DNA from: Dermatophagoides farinae
Lineage: Eukaryota; Arthropoda; Arachnida; Sarcoptiformes; Pyroglyphidae
Length of the DNA stretch: 64,000 nt
Direction: 5' to 3'
Assembly: GCF_024713945.1 (NCBI RefSeq)
Contig: NC_134682.1
Location: forward strand, 3,162,001 to 3,226,000
The translations under genes were made by a program, and so were the position numbers. Position 1 is the first letter of the stretch. Each line of letters starts with the position of its first letter. This document shows, piece after piece, positions 48,982 through 59,460 of this stretch. The notes beneath the pieces are model-generated. The model did not search any database. It saw only the letters and a list, made by a program, of their open reading frames with translations, and had not been told where the DNA came from.

Positions 48982-50615
48982 ATGATATTAAGTCCTTTGG
49001 CAAGGAAAATATTTTCACCATTGGATGATCCATTATTGACTTATGAGTATGAAGGTAATCGAAAAATGGAACCCAAATGCTTTGTTCCAATCATTCCAAT
49101 GGTTTTAGTTAATGGTGTCGAAGATAGTACTTCCATTTTTAAGAGTAAGGTTCCTAAACATAATCCACGAGATATCGTTGATAACATTAGACGAATGCTT
49201 CGTAATGAAGAACCTTTGGAAATGAATCCATGGTATAAAAATTTCAAAGGTACCGTGGTGAAAGTGGAACCAATGAAATATATCATTAGTGGTGAAGTTG
49301 CCAAATTGGATGAACAAACTATCGAAATTACGGAATTACCAATTGGCACCTGTATTGAGGATTATAAGGAAACAATTTTGGAACCAATGTTACATGGTAC
49401 GGGAAAAAGTCCTGCACTCATCAATGATTATCAAGAATATCATACCGATACCACTGTCAAGTATGTTTGATTTAATTTTTTCTTGAGGTTCAATTCTAAA
49501 ATTTTTTTTGTTTGTTTAATAGATTTGTTGTTAAAATGAATAAAAATGCATTGGAAAAAGTAATGCGAGATGGCATACATAAAAAATTCAAATTACAAAC
49601 TTCTCTGTCAATTTCATCGATGTTTTTGTTTGATCAAAATGATGATATTAAAAAATATGAATCACCTTTGGATATTTTGCGAGAATTTTTCACTATGCGT
49701 ATGGATTTCTATGTTCGACGCAAGAAATATTATGAAGCTATGTTTGAAGCTGAACTATTAAAACTTGAAAATCAAGTACGTTTTATTTTGGAATTAGATG
49801 AGAAAAAAATCATTACGAAAAATACTAAGAAAAAAGAATATATAAAGCTTTTGATTGAACAAAAATATGATTCGGATCCTGTGAAAGCATGGCACGACAC
49901 GACGTCAAATAATGAAAATGAAAACGTTGAAGATGGTGATAAAATGCCTGAAACGGAAGAGGAGAAGAAATATGATTTTGATTATCTTATCGATATGACA
50001 ATTCGAACAATGATAAAAGGAAGAGTTGAAGAATTAATGAAAAAACGTGATGCAAAAAAATCGGAACTAGAAGAACTTAAACGTTCCACGCCAAAAAAGC
50101 TTTGGGAAAAAGATTTGGATTCATTCGTTGAAGAATATGAACGTTTAGAAAAAAATGAAATTCAGAAAAAATCAGCTTGGATTTCAAATTTGGCCGATAT
50201 TTATAAACCAAGTGTACATGCTGTTCGTATTGAACCAAAAATAGATTTCGAAAAATATCAGTCGAAAAAAGAACGGGTAAAAAAATCAAATAATAATAAA
50301 GAAGAAACAAAAAATGATGATGGCGATACGGATGTAGATGCGGTGGAAGGCCTGTCAAAAAATCTAAACTTACAAACGACAATTGATTATGGACAAACAA
50401 ATGATTCAAAAATGAAAAAAGATGTTGAAATTGAGAAAAAGAAAACAGTAGCCGCCACATCATCGGTATGTTTTTTTATTGTTGTTAAATTTTTTTTCAA
50501 TTTTTAATTGATCTGTTTTTTTTTTGTTGTTGTGTAGACTTCAAATGAAAAACAAAAATCTAATGAATCTGATAATGAAATTGTTGGCAACTCGGCAAAA
50601 ACTATTGCAAATTAA
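48982..50615 (+). CDS. Truncated DNA topoisomerase II-like protein (tower/C-gate region only)
   Basis: Three exons in phase: 48982-49460, 49523-50465, 50538-50615, giving 499 aa. From the first residues it follows eukaryotic topoisomerase II directly downstream of the catalytic-tyrosine helix: SPLARKIFSPLDDPLL, VPIIPMVLVNGVE, NPWYKNFKGTV, YIISGEVAKLDE, ITELPIGT, NDYQEYHTDTTVK, FKLQTSLS, LDILREFFTMR, YDSDPVKAWHD and an acidic/basic C-terminal tail. So the tower and C-gate coiled-coil regions are present. The GHKL ATPase, TOPRIM and catalytic-Tyr domains are absent. The normally invariant GIGTGWS stretch after VNG is replaced (EDSTSIFK). The frame is open through three exons with good splice signals, so it may be expressed, but it cannot cut DNA alone. 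A recent truncated duplicate is the likeliest origin. Confidence 0.8.
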
Positions 50616-50798
50616 AAAACAAAAATATGAAATTGATGATTGAAAATTTTCATTTTTACTATATTAACTATAATCCACCATTAATTTACTACTTATTCAT
50701 TCAATTCATTCTCATAAAATATATATTTCATTTTTCAAAAAAAAGTGGCATAAGCCACATAAATTATGATCATAGACTAGTAGATCACTTTCAATTTT

Positions 50799-50802
50799 AA
50801 TT
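50799..50802. repeat. Target-site duplication, left (AATT)
   Basis: AATT directly before the 5' LTR, repeated at 54868-54871 directly after the 3' LTR. Confidence 0.7.
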
Positions 50803-50979
50803 TGTAATGGTTAATGGCGTGTGGCGCCATCGACGGCGAGTATTGAATCAACACGTGAAGTGTTGTATTGTTTAATTATTAAGTTGCTTTTTGAATGTGG
50901 TTGAATAAAGACATATTTGTGATTTTGAAATAAAGCTTGTTCCTTTATTGCGTGATTTTTGAATGATTATTACATTACA
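50803..50979 (+). repeat. 5' LTR
   Basis: 177 bp, TGTAATGG...ATTACA. Contains AATAAA-type polyadenylation hexamers near its 3' third (GAATAAAGAC, AAATAAAGC). Same sequence as 54691-54867. Confidence 0.95.
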
Positions 50980-51026
50980 TGGTGGCAGAGTTTCTATCTC
51001 ATTCAAGATCCAGATAATTTACAAAT

Positions 51027-53759
51027 ATGGCCGATCGTGAAGCTAATACTGGCAACAACGATTCAGTACTGCAAGAGCTGTCTAGAATATTGGGCGAAAG
51101 CTATCGTGATGGTTCACGAACAGCATGGGTACAAACGCGGTCAAAATTGGCTAGCGAGACCATCGAGCAGTACGTGAAATATTTTGAATGTGTCGCCAGA
51201 GTAAATCGATGGAACGATCAAGATAAGATCGATATGTTCGAGGCTTCATTGGTTCCTGGTTCGCCAGAATTTAATGCTATAGCTGCTATGAAGGCCGGAT
51301 CGAAAACATCATTTGGTGTGATGATAAGCAACTTAAAAGAATCAAGTAAACCGTTACGTGATTCAATGGTACGGTCATTTTTCCGTTTACAACGTGGTCA
51401 AGGTCAATCATTGGATGAGTTGGCCAATAAAATCATCAAGAGCGTCAATGAATTGTACGCCGATATGCCTGAACAATCTCGAGAAAGATTGGCACGTGAT
51501 CGATTTTATGCAGCGTTGGACGAACGACTAGTTGTTGCATTGATAAATTCATCGAATTTAAAAACTATCGAAGAGATAAAAGCATTGGCTAAAGCGATCG
51601 AGATTAATTTGCCTTCAAAAGCGAAACAATCGTCATCGAATCCTTCGTTTAGTGGTGGCAATAATAATAAACAGAAACGTTGTCACAATTGCAACAGAAT
51701 GGGTCATATTGCAGCTGATTGTCGGTTAAAAAAGAATGCAGCAAAGAAGAATAATTCATCGGAATTATCATCAAATAAGTCATCATCATCATCATCGTCA
51801 TCAAAAACTGCATCTAACCAGACAATTCCAAAAGAAATTGCATCAATTTGTGATGAATCTAATCGTATCATTCCGCGACAATTTTTAAGATCTAAGATCA
51901 ATCGAAAAACTGTCTATTGTTTAATTGATAGTGGATCAAAAGTATCGGTATTTCCATCATCTTGGCCTGTTGAAAAATTTGGTCAATCTGTCCTTCATAC
52001 TGCAAATGGTTCGAAAATGTTAGTGAAGGGTGAATCGATTGTTAAAATGAACATCGATAGTTGTGTTATTGAGCACACTGTTTTGATTGGAAATGTTACT
52101 AAACCGACACTGGGTCGCGATTTCATCAAGAAAATTTCAGCTACGATTACGTATGACGATATTATGTATTTTACGTGGATGGGCAATCGTCGTCGTGTTA
52201 ATCTGATTTCGGAAGATCAAATCGACAATGTCAATGATCACGATCTAACGGATGCAGAAGTCTGTGCACTGGCGGTCGAACATCTTACTGTGGATGATGA
52301 TGCGGACAATGAAAATGTTTGTGGTGAATTTGAACAATCGGGTGTGGTAAATGCGTTAATCAATCGGTACATGGATGTGTTCGAAGGTATCGGACGTACA
52401 AATTTGGTAGAGCATTCTATCGAATTAAAAACAAATAAGGTGATCAATGTCAAACCTTATCCTGTGCCATATGCATATCGTGATGAAGTCCGTCGAATGT
52501 TGGTTGAAATGGAACAAAATAACATTATTGTTAAATCTCATTCCGAGTTTTGTAGTCCATTGTTGGTGGTAAAAAAGAAAGATGGTTCGTTACGGTTGGC
52601 AATTGATTATAGAAAGCTGAATGCTATCTCGAAATTTGACGCACAACCAACACCGAAAGTTCAAGAAATTCTGTTTGGTCTCGATAAAGCGAAAATATTT
52701 TCAAAATTGGATTTCAAATCTGGGTATTATCAGGTACCACTTCGCAGATCAGATCAGGAAAAAACAGCGTTTCGTTTTGAAAATACGTTATATCATTTTT
52801 TGGTTATGCCATTTGGGCTATCAACTGCTGCACAAACTTTTTCTCGTCTTGGAAATATATTGTTTCAACTACCGTTCGTCAAAATTTACATTGATGATGT
52901 TATTGTTTTCTCGAAAGACATGGACGAACACGTGAATCACCTTAAACAGGTTTTTGAAATTTTGAAATCAGCTAATTTAACGTTGAACAGAAAGAAATGT
53001 GAATTTGCTAAACAACGTATTGAATATTTGGGTTTTGTTGTTCAAGGTGGATCAATTCAACCATCCTCTGAAAAAACTAAATGTATTCATGAATTTCCGG
53101 TTCCGAAATGTAGAAAAGATCTTCGATCATTTCTTGGTTTGGTTAATTCTTATCGTTCATTAGTTCCGAATTATGCTGAAAAATCATTTGATTTGTATGA
53201 GTTGTTGAAACAAAAGAATCGTTTTCAGTGGAAAAACAATCATCAACGTATGTTCGAAAATTTAAAAGTATTGATGTCATCACAGCCTATAGTCAGAATA
53301 GCCGACTTAAACCGTGAGTTTATTGTTCGCACTGATGCAAGTGATAAAGCTATGGCGGGCGTGTTACAACAAGTTGATGACAATGGCAATAGATACGTTG
53401 TTGAATATTTTTCGAAGAAATTCACAGATTGTCAAAGTCGTTATGCCACTATTGAAAAAGAGGCTACTGCTCTCAAAACGGCGATTGATAAATGGTCAAC
53501 ATATCTAAAAGGCAAAAGTTTCAAATTAGAAACTGATCATCGTCCGTTGGTATGGATTAAATCCATGGTTAATCGTAACAATAAGTTGGCAAGAATGGCA
53601 ATCGAATTGGCTGAATATGAATTTGAAATCAGTCATGTGAAAGGTAAAGATAATTGTGATGCTGATGCATTATCAAGAATTGAAATTTCCGCGATACAAT
53701 TCGACGAATTGTCATCTGAGCAAGAATCTGATCAATTATTTTCGTCATGCTGGTCGTGA
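51027..53759 (+). CDS. Retrotransposon Gag-Pol (gag, protease, RT, RNase H)
   Basis: One frame of 910 codons. Residues 1-200 are a capsid-type Gag (helical, with RTAWVQTRSKLASETIEQY). A single CCHC zinc knuckle CHNCNRMGHIAADC sits near residue 216, then a Ser-rich linker. The aspartic protease motif is CLIDSGSKVS near 300. Reverse transcriptase spans about 490-660, with KKDGSLRLAIDYRKLN, FSKLDFKSGYYQVPL, VMPFGLSTA and the catalytic block YIDDVIVFS. RNase H spans about 760-880, with FIVRTDASD, YATIEKEATAL and ETDHRPL, ending in HVKGKDNCDADALSR. The frame stops at 53759, where the sequence continues into integrase in the +1 frame. Gag and Pol are fused in a single frame, as in some Gypsy lineages. 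Confidence 0.92.
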   Translation: MADREANTGNNDSVLQELSRILGESYRDGSRTAWVQTRSKLASETIEQYVKYFECVARVNRWNDQDKIDMFEASLVPGSPEFNAIAAMKAGSKTSFGVMISNLKESSKPLRDSMVRSFFRLQRGQGQSLDELANKIIKSVNELYADMPEQSRERLARDRFYAALDERLVVALINSSNLKTIEEIKALAKAIEINLPSKAKQSSSNPSFSGGNNNKQKRCHNCNRMGHIAADCRLKKNAAKKNNSSELSSNKSSSSSSSSKTASNQTIPKEIASICDESNRIIPRQFLRSKINRKTVYCLIDSGSKVSVFPSSWPVEKFGQSVLHTANGSKMLVKGESIVKMNIDSCVIEHTVLIGNVTKPTLGRDFIKKISATITYDDIMYFTWMGNRRRVNLISEDQIDNVNDHDLTDAEVCALAVEHLTVDDDADNENVCGEFEQSGVVNALINRYMDVFEGIGRTNLVEHSIELKTNKVINVKPYPVPYAYRDEVRRMLVEMEQNNIIVKSHSEFCSPLLVVKKKDGSLRLAIDYRKLNAISKFDAQPTPKVQEILFGLDKAKIFSKLDFKSGYYQVPLRRSDQEKTAFRFENTLYHFLVMPFGLSTAAQTFSRLGNILFQLPFVKIYIDDVIVFSKDMDEHVNHLKQVFEILKSANLTLNRKKCEFAKQRIEYLGFVVQGGSIQPSSEKTKCIHEFPVPKCRKDLRSFLGLVNSYRSLVPNYAEKSFDLYELLKQKNRFQWKNNHQRMFENLKVLMSSQPIVRIADLNREFIVRTDASDKAMAGVLQQVDDNGNRYVVEYFSKKFTDCQSRYATIEKEATALKTAIDKWSTYLKGKSFKLETDHRPLVWIKSMVNRNNKLARMAIELAEYEFEISHVKGKDNCDADALSRIEISAIQFDELSSEQESDQLFSSCWS

Positions 53760-54294
53760 TAGATTGTGCATTCCTCAATCGCGTGTAAAAGAAATTTTAC
53801 AATTGTGCCATGATAAAATGAACCATATTGGTCAACACAAATGTTTAGATATTGTATTTTGTCGTTTCTACTGGCCAAAATGGCGTAATGATGTGAAACA
53901 ATGGATTCGAAAATGTGCCTGTAATGTGAAAAAAGATAATGATCCTCGACCTGCAAAACAACCTATGTGTGCAACTGATATATTGAATCTCAATCCGTTT
54001 GAAAAAGTTGCAATTGATATTATGACATTATCAACATCTGAATCGGGCAATCGTTATTTATTCACACTTCAAGATTATCGATCTAAGTGGATTGAAGCTA
54101 AAGCTTCCGTTGATTCATCAACCGAAAGAATAATTGATTGGCTCGAAGAAATATGGAATAGGTTTGGCAAACCAAAAATATTGATATCGGACCGTGGGTC
54201 TCAATTTGAAAGCAGAGAGTTCATCGATTATTGTGCTCGTATGGGTATTGAACATCATCGAACAACACCTTATCACCATCAGTCAAAATTATAA
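53656..54294 (+). pseudogene. Integrase N-terminal and catalytic part, frameshifted and cut
   Basis: In the +1 frame relative to Gag-Pol, meaningful homology starts near 53745 (RLCIPQSRVKEILQLCHDK). The zinc-binding region is HDKMNH...KCACN, with C-x-C in place of the usual C-x2-C. The catalytic Asp residues are seen in VAIDIMTLS and ILISDRGSQFES. The frame stops at 54294, after PYHHQS, exactly where the family continues into the segment with the catalytic Glu. That Glu is therefore missing. The linker between RNase H and the zinc region is shorter than usual, suggesting a small deletion with the frameshift. Confidence 0.85.
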
Positions 54295-54359
54295 TAAAAA
54301 AAATTTCACAACGAAAAAAAAATTGCATTTATATTTTGTTTATGAGGTATTTGCGTGTT
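54287..54359 (+). repeat. Patch in integrase copied from the 3' flank
   Basis: About 73 bp beginning AATTATAATAAAAAAAATTT closely match 54868-54934, the host DNA directly after the 3' LTR. They differ by about 6 inserted bases and a few changes. It replaces part of the integrase gene and carries stop codons. Confidence 0.85.
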
Positions 54360-54695
54360 CAACCTAGAGTGGCCGATAATTTAAAAATATCGAAATATAT
54401 CGAGCGAATGAAAGGAAATTACGATGAACGTAAAAAAGTGAATGATCAACCGATTGCGATTGGTACAAAAGTACTGGTTAAACATCCCACTATCCAGAAT
54501 CAACATTGTCAAAAGTTATTGCCGGTTAACAAAGGTCCTTTTGTGGTTGCTGAACAATTGTCACCGAATACGTATCAGGTCAAGGATGGCGATGGTGAAC
54601 TGTTAAATGTTCATCGGGATCAAATCGCGCCGACTGAGATCGAGGGCGTTCTATCGAAAATTCGAAAGCGTGGCCGCCCTCGTAAGGGGGTGTAA
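54336..54695 (+). pseudogene. Integrase C-terminal domain remnant
   Basis: An open frame of 119 codons. After the first few codons, which belong to the copied patch, it carries a typical Ty3/Gypsy integrase C-terminus (DNLKISKYIERMKGNYDERK, then GTKVLVKHP, a chromobarrel-like GPFVVAEQLSPNTYQV and NVHRDQIAP). The frame ends at the 3' LTR boundary in a basic tail (RKRGRPRKG). It is separated from the catalytic core by the patch, so it is not made as one protein with it. Confidence 0.85.
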
Positions 54696-54867
54696 TGGTT
54701 AATGGCGTGTGGCGCCATCGACGGCGAGTATTGAATCAACACGTGAAGTGTTGTATTGTTTAATTATTAAGTTGCTTTTTGAATGTGGTTGAATAAAGAC
54801 ATATTTGTGATTTTGAAATAAAGCTTGTTCCTTTATTGCGTGATTTTTGAATGATTATTACATTACA
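54691..54867 (+). repeat. 3' LTR
   Basis: 177 bp, same sequence by eye as the 5' LTR. Preceded by the polypurine tract AAGGGGG. Confidence 0.95.
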
Positions 54868-54871
54868 AATT
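54868..54871. repeat. Target-site duplication, right (AATT)
   Basis: AATT directly after the 3' LTR, matching 50799-50802. Confidence 0.7.
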
Positions 54872-55060
54872 ATAATAAAAAAAATTTAAAAAAAAAATTG
54901 CATTTATATTTTGTTTATGAGGTATTTGGGTGTTATTCGATTATTTTGATTTCCAAACGATTGAAATTTAGACCGTGAGGCTCAGGTAAAAAAATGTTGA
55001 TTACTTTGCAAATTGTCATTCGATGATCGCCAATTTATTTTTTGGTTATCTTCATGTTGC

Positions 55061-55640
55061 TCAGAATCGTTTGAATTGGAATGTATCAACATTATTCAAT
55101 GCCATTTTATAAATTTTAGCGGTCATTTCATCAATAATTTGGCCATCATCATGAAGTTTCGATTGTTTCGGATCATCACTACTACTAATTGATGATGATG
55201 ATAAATCAGCAGTCGATGTTGTTGTTGATTTCGTAATTTCCGTATGTTATCTGAAAGAAAGAAAGAAAAACGTTAAGCAATGGGATAAAATGATCCTGGA
55301 TGATGATGATGATGATGATGAGGATAATGATGGCAACCACATTATTGATATGAATATCCACCATAATTAGCAGCAGCTTCTGTAGCCGGAATTGCTGCAT
55401 ATGATTCTATATTAACGTGATGATAATAAGGTATATGACCACCATCACCACAACCACCAACGCTACCAGCAAGCATTGGATGATTATATTGATTGACGAA
55501 TTGAATTCTGATGATTCGTTGGCATATGCTGCTGTTGTTGTTGCGGTGATGTTGTTTTTGCCGTAAATGTTTCAGATTTATTACACCGGTAAAAAGATTA
55601 AAGAAGTAAAAACGAAAGTTCCCGAATTCATATTGAAAAT
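55061..55640 (-). pseudogene. Broken gene fragment (Gln-rich, Gly/Tyr-rich and Ser/Asp-rich parts)
   Basis: Minus-strand stretches with coding-like composition lie in different frames. At about 55560-55490 one frame gives a Gln run then HMPTNHQNS. After a duplicated TCAA the sense passes to another frame with NHPMLAGSVGGCGDGG and AAANYGGYSYQ, stopping at 55344. About 90 bp on, after a good 3' splice site (CTTTCTTTCAG, 55251-55253), a third frame reads TKSTTTSTADLSSSS, then DDGQIIDEMTAKIYKMAL and stops at 55061-55063. That third frame meets a TAA immediately at the splice site, so no clean splice joins it. I read this as the degenerating 3' end of a gene whose 5' part is not in the neighbourhood. 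Alternatively it is a real gene with exon limits I have misplaced. The family is unknown. Confidence 0.35.
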
Positions 55641-58349
55641 ACAATCATCATTTATTATTTTGGCCACACGCTTTGTACTTTTTTTTCTGATCACATAAAA
55701 TGTATAGACAAAAAACAAGTGGAGAAAATTTTTTTTTTCGTTTTTTTTTTGTTTTCAAAATATCCGAAAATACAATAATAAATGTCGATGGTTCCATATT
55801 GTTGTCGTTGTTGTTGTTGTTGTTGTTGATACTAAATCCTATTCAAATCTGATAAGAGGATCGAAAACAAATAATTTTGTCCACTATCTATTTTGTTTTC
55901 CATCTGGATTATGAATAAAATATCTGGTCTTTTTTTGTACCAAAAAAAACAGAAACAAAATTATGCAATCAATTTGTATATCCCGTTTTTTTTTGTATGC
56001 CAGTTTGTATACTAAATATATATAATCATCAAGTTGCCGATTAGAAAATTGGAATTGCCCGTCATATGTATGAATCGAATTTCACAATATTAATATCTTA
56101 AAAAGGGAAAAGAGAGAGAGAGAGAAAAAAAAACTGAACAAAATTTTCATCAAAAAATCAAATAAACTACTCGATAATCATGAATAAATTTTTCATTATT
56201 GTGTCGTATAGCCACCACAATAAAAATCAATCTATCGATGCATTTGTAATATAAATGAATCAATAATTTGTTTAAAGTTTAGACTAAACTATGATTTGGA
56301 TAATGATGGTGATGATTTTTTTTTCTTTTTATTCGATGACATTCATTGTGTTGTGGAAATTGTGATTTCAACAACAACAACAACAAAAAAACAGATTAAA
56401 TGATAATGGCTATAATTGTTAATCATTACATAATGGTGGAAATTGTTTGTTCTAAATAATACATGAATTTTATTATAAAAAAAAGGAAATTTTTTTTTAT
56501 TTTTCCGGAACATTATTATCATCATCATCATCATCATGAAGTTTTCACACACACACGCACACGAACACGAACACAGGCAGACATAATAAAGTTCCCTTGA
56601 TCCAGTTATATTTATCATCATTCTTATTATCATCAGCATCATCGCGACAACAATCATTTTTGGAACGACGATGATATCAACATGAGAAGGATTCCAATAA
56701 ATGAGTGCCTCTTTTTTTCCGTTTTCCAGCACACCACCATGAATGAATGAATTTTATTAATTTTATACTTTCATTCAGTGACAATATCGTTGTCGAATTT
56801 TTTTTTTTGTTCGAGATAAATAAGATAAAATCATTCATTGAATGAATGAATACGATGTTACATAATTTTTTTTTTTGGATGATGATTATAATTAAATTTT
56901 CAATTTTTTAAAAATCATTTTCTAAATGAAAATTAATCATTTCATTGAGGGGAAAAAAAATACACGATCATTATTGACGGATGGTGGTGGTGGTGGTGGT
57001 GTTGGATAAGAAGGGAAAGTAAAACATCAAGGATATTTCCATATCAATTGACAGTTTTTATTTCATTTCATTTCATTTTTTTTGCCTTTCATTTTCGTTA
57101 ATTTTTTTTTTATTTTTTTGAAAATGAATTTAATGATGTTATTTTTCATTTATTTTTTTCATCAATTGTTTCTTCGAAATTATTATCATTCATAAATGAA
57201 AAAAAAATTAGTCAAAAGGCTAAGAACAAAAAAAAATTCCATCATCATTAACATTTCATGATCATTATCAATCAATCGATCGATTGATTGATTGACGAAA
57301 TAATTGATTGACAAGTGCAAAGAGAGAGAGAGAGACAAAAAGATATGTTCTACATATAATTGAGAATTTCGGTGAACAACAACAACAAAAAAATGATAAA
57401 CGAATCACTGTTCTTCACTTTTTTTTATTCGAATCAAAAAAAAAAAAAAGAAAAAAGAAGGAATATGAAATATTCAACACACAACAAAACACGCGCCCCC
57501 ACACACACATGTATATTCTCTTTGTGTAAAAATCATTTTTATTTATTTTTTTTTTGTTGTAAGGAAAAACACAGTCTTGAAATGAATTTTCTCTTTCAAG
57601 TAATTTTTTCCATCACCATTAAACCGTTTTTTTTCTCTCTCTCATATCATTCAATCATCTCAATCATTTCAATTTTCCTACAAAAAAATAGAAATAAATG
57701 AATCCATCAAATGAAACGTTTTGAATTCACCATTTTTTTTCCTTCTTCGTTTCGTTTCGTTTTTTTTTTTTTTTTTTGATTAGTATGACGTTAGTTTAGT
57801 GTGTTTTTTTTTTGTCGGTATGTGATCATGATCATGAAACGCGTACATACACACACACACAAACACACACAAAAAAACATTGCCCATTTATACGATGTGT
57901 TTTTGTGTGTCATAAACAATGAATGAATGATGATGATATGATATGATATAATAATTTGAATTTGGACATTCAAATGTTTCAATCGTATTGTTATAAATAA
58001 TCGTGTTTGACTTGTAATCATTCGATACAAAGTGTGCGTTCCCGTGTGTTTGTTTGTTGAAGTGTTATTGATTTTTGTTCGGATCAACCGGAAACCGGTA
58101 AATTGTGATTATTGTGTGTGTGTGTGTGTATGTGTGTGTGTGATTTATTCTAAGCTTGTCATCTCTAAAATTTCTCTTTTTATTTGATTTGAAAAAAAAA
58201 CTTTTGTTCAAGTTTGTGTTCGAAAAAAAAAATTCAATTTGTTGATTTTTTTTTTACATTTTCTGGGTGTTTATTGTCGCAATTGATTCGCCAAACATCA
58301 AAAACAAAAAAGGAATTCTCATTGTTCATTCAACAATCTTTCTATTTTC

Positions 58350-58513
58350 ATTTAGATATATTCGTTACGGTTGACAGAATTTTCTTTTCGTCAAAGTCAA
58401 CGACCCGATCACGACAACGACGACGACGACGAAGACGATAAACCCAACAAGTGCAATATTGTCATTTATTATATCAACGTCATATTATTATTACATTTTG
58501 ATGATCGTATTTG
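58350..58513 (+). other. Possible untranslated 5' exon of the downstream secreted-protein gene
   Basis: A CpG-richer segment ends in TTTG|GTGAGT, a strong donor. A pyrimidine tract plus AG at 61816-61817 lies 101 bp before the next ATG on this strand, so the two could define a 3.3 kb 5'UTR intron. The 5' limit is arbitrary. The pairing is inference only. Confidence 0.3.
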
Positions 58514-59415
58514 GTGAGTTGTCTTGATTCAATTTTCAAAAAATTTTTTTCCTTCTGTGATATGATTTTATGGTCCCAACAAATGATACATGACATTTTT
58601 TGATGATGATTCCTTGAATCATGACCTTTTCATTTCTTCTCATATCCAGACATATTCAGTTATTGTCAACTTTTTTTTCACACTTGTAAGATTCTGTTTT
58701 GAAGAAAAAAAAATGTTTTTTCAAATCAAATTATCGAATTTTAAATTTTTTTTTTTGAAAAATTTCAACGTATGTGATAATTACGCTTCATTAAATTCGT
58801 CCTCTCTCTGTGTGTGTGTGAAGTGTGAAAGTCAATCTCGATTATTATGATCGTTACATACACACACACACACACGCACACGGGATATACACCGATTGAC
58901 CTTAATAACTTATTAATTATCAAATGTCACTATGAGATTTTCATTTCATTGAAATCGATTCCTAAACCAATCAATCCAATATACAGGATTCTCTCTATAA
59001 TGAACAATATTTATTTCAAAATAATCATTTTCGAATGGTCAATCATCATCATTTCTTTTTGTTGTTGTTGTTGTAATTAATTGATTTATTATTGGCTAGT
59101 GTATAATTTTGTATCTCGCAATTTGTATTTGACCATATATAAATGTTTATTGTTTATTTTTTTTCATTTGTTTCAAACCAACAACAACAACAACAGCACA
59201 ATTATAATTGATTTGATTATCATTCTGAAGATATATTTATATGTAATACATAAATATCAACATTTGTTGTTGTTTTTTTTGTTTTGTTTTCAACATATTT
59301 CAATATATCTCACAATCCTTAGTTTTTCTCTTTTTTTTTATTTTGTTTTCATTTTCAAATGTTCATTATCATAACTTATTCGAATTATCAATGATTTACA
59401 CACAAATTAATAATT

Positions 59416-59416
<1 letters not shown>

Positions 59417-59448
<32 letters not shown>

Positions 59449-59460
59449 ACAACAACAAAA
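59417..59460. repeat. (CAA)n microsatellite with one CGA unit
   Basis: ACAACA repeat interrupted by a single CGACAA. It is noncoding here, as the nearby frames are not gene-like. Confidence 0.85.

Larger units (their letters stand above)
50803..54867 (+). mobile_element. Ty3/Gypsy-type LTR retrotransposon, 4065 bp, defective
   Basis: A complete LTR-to-LTR insertion. It has two 177-bp LTRs (50803-50979 and 54691-54867) starting TG and ending CA, identical by eye, and a 4-bp target duplication AATT. A primer-binding-type sequence TGGTGGCAGAG begins at 50980, directly after the 5' LTR, and a polypurine tract AAGGGGG lies at 54684-54690, directly before the 3' LTR. The order gag, protease, RT, RNase H, integrase is that of Ty3/Gypsy. 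The pol frame is broken near 53740 and the integrase is cut and rejoined at 54287-54359, so the copy cannot make a full integrase. Identical LTRs imply recent insertion. Confidence 0.93.

Noticed and set aside
51704-53956. Minus-strand frames inside the retrotransposon
   Set aside because: Shadows of Gag-Pol with no motifs of their own.
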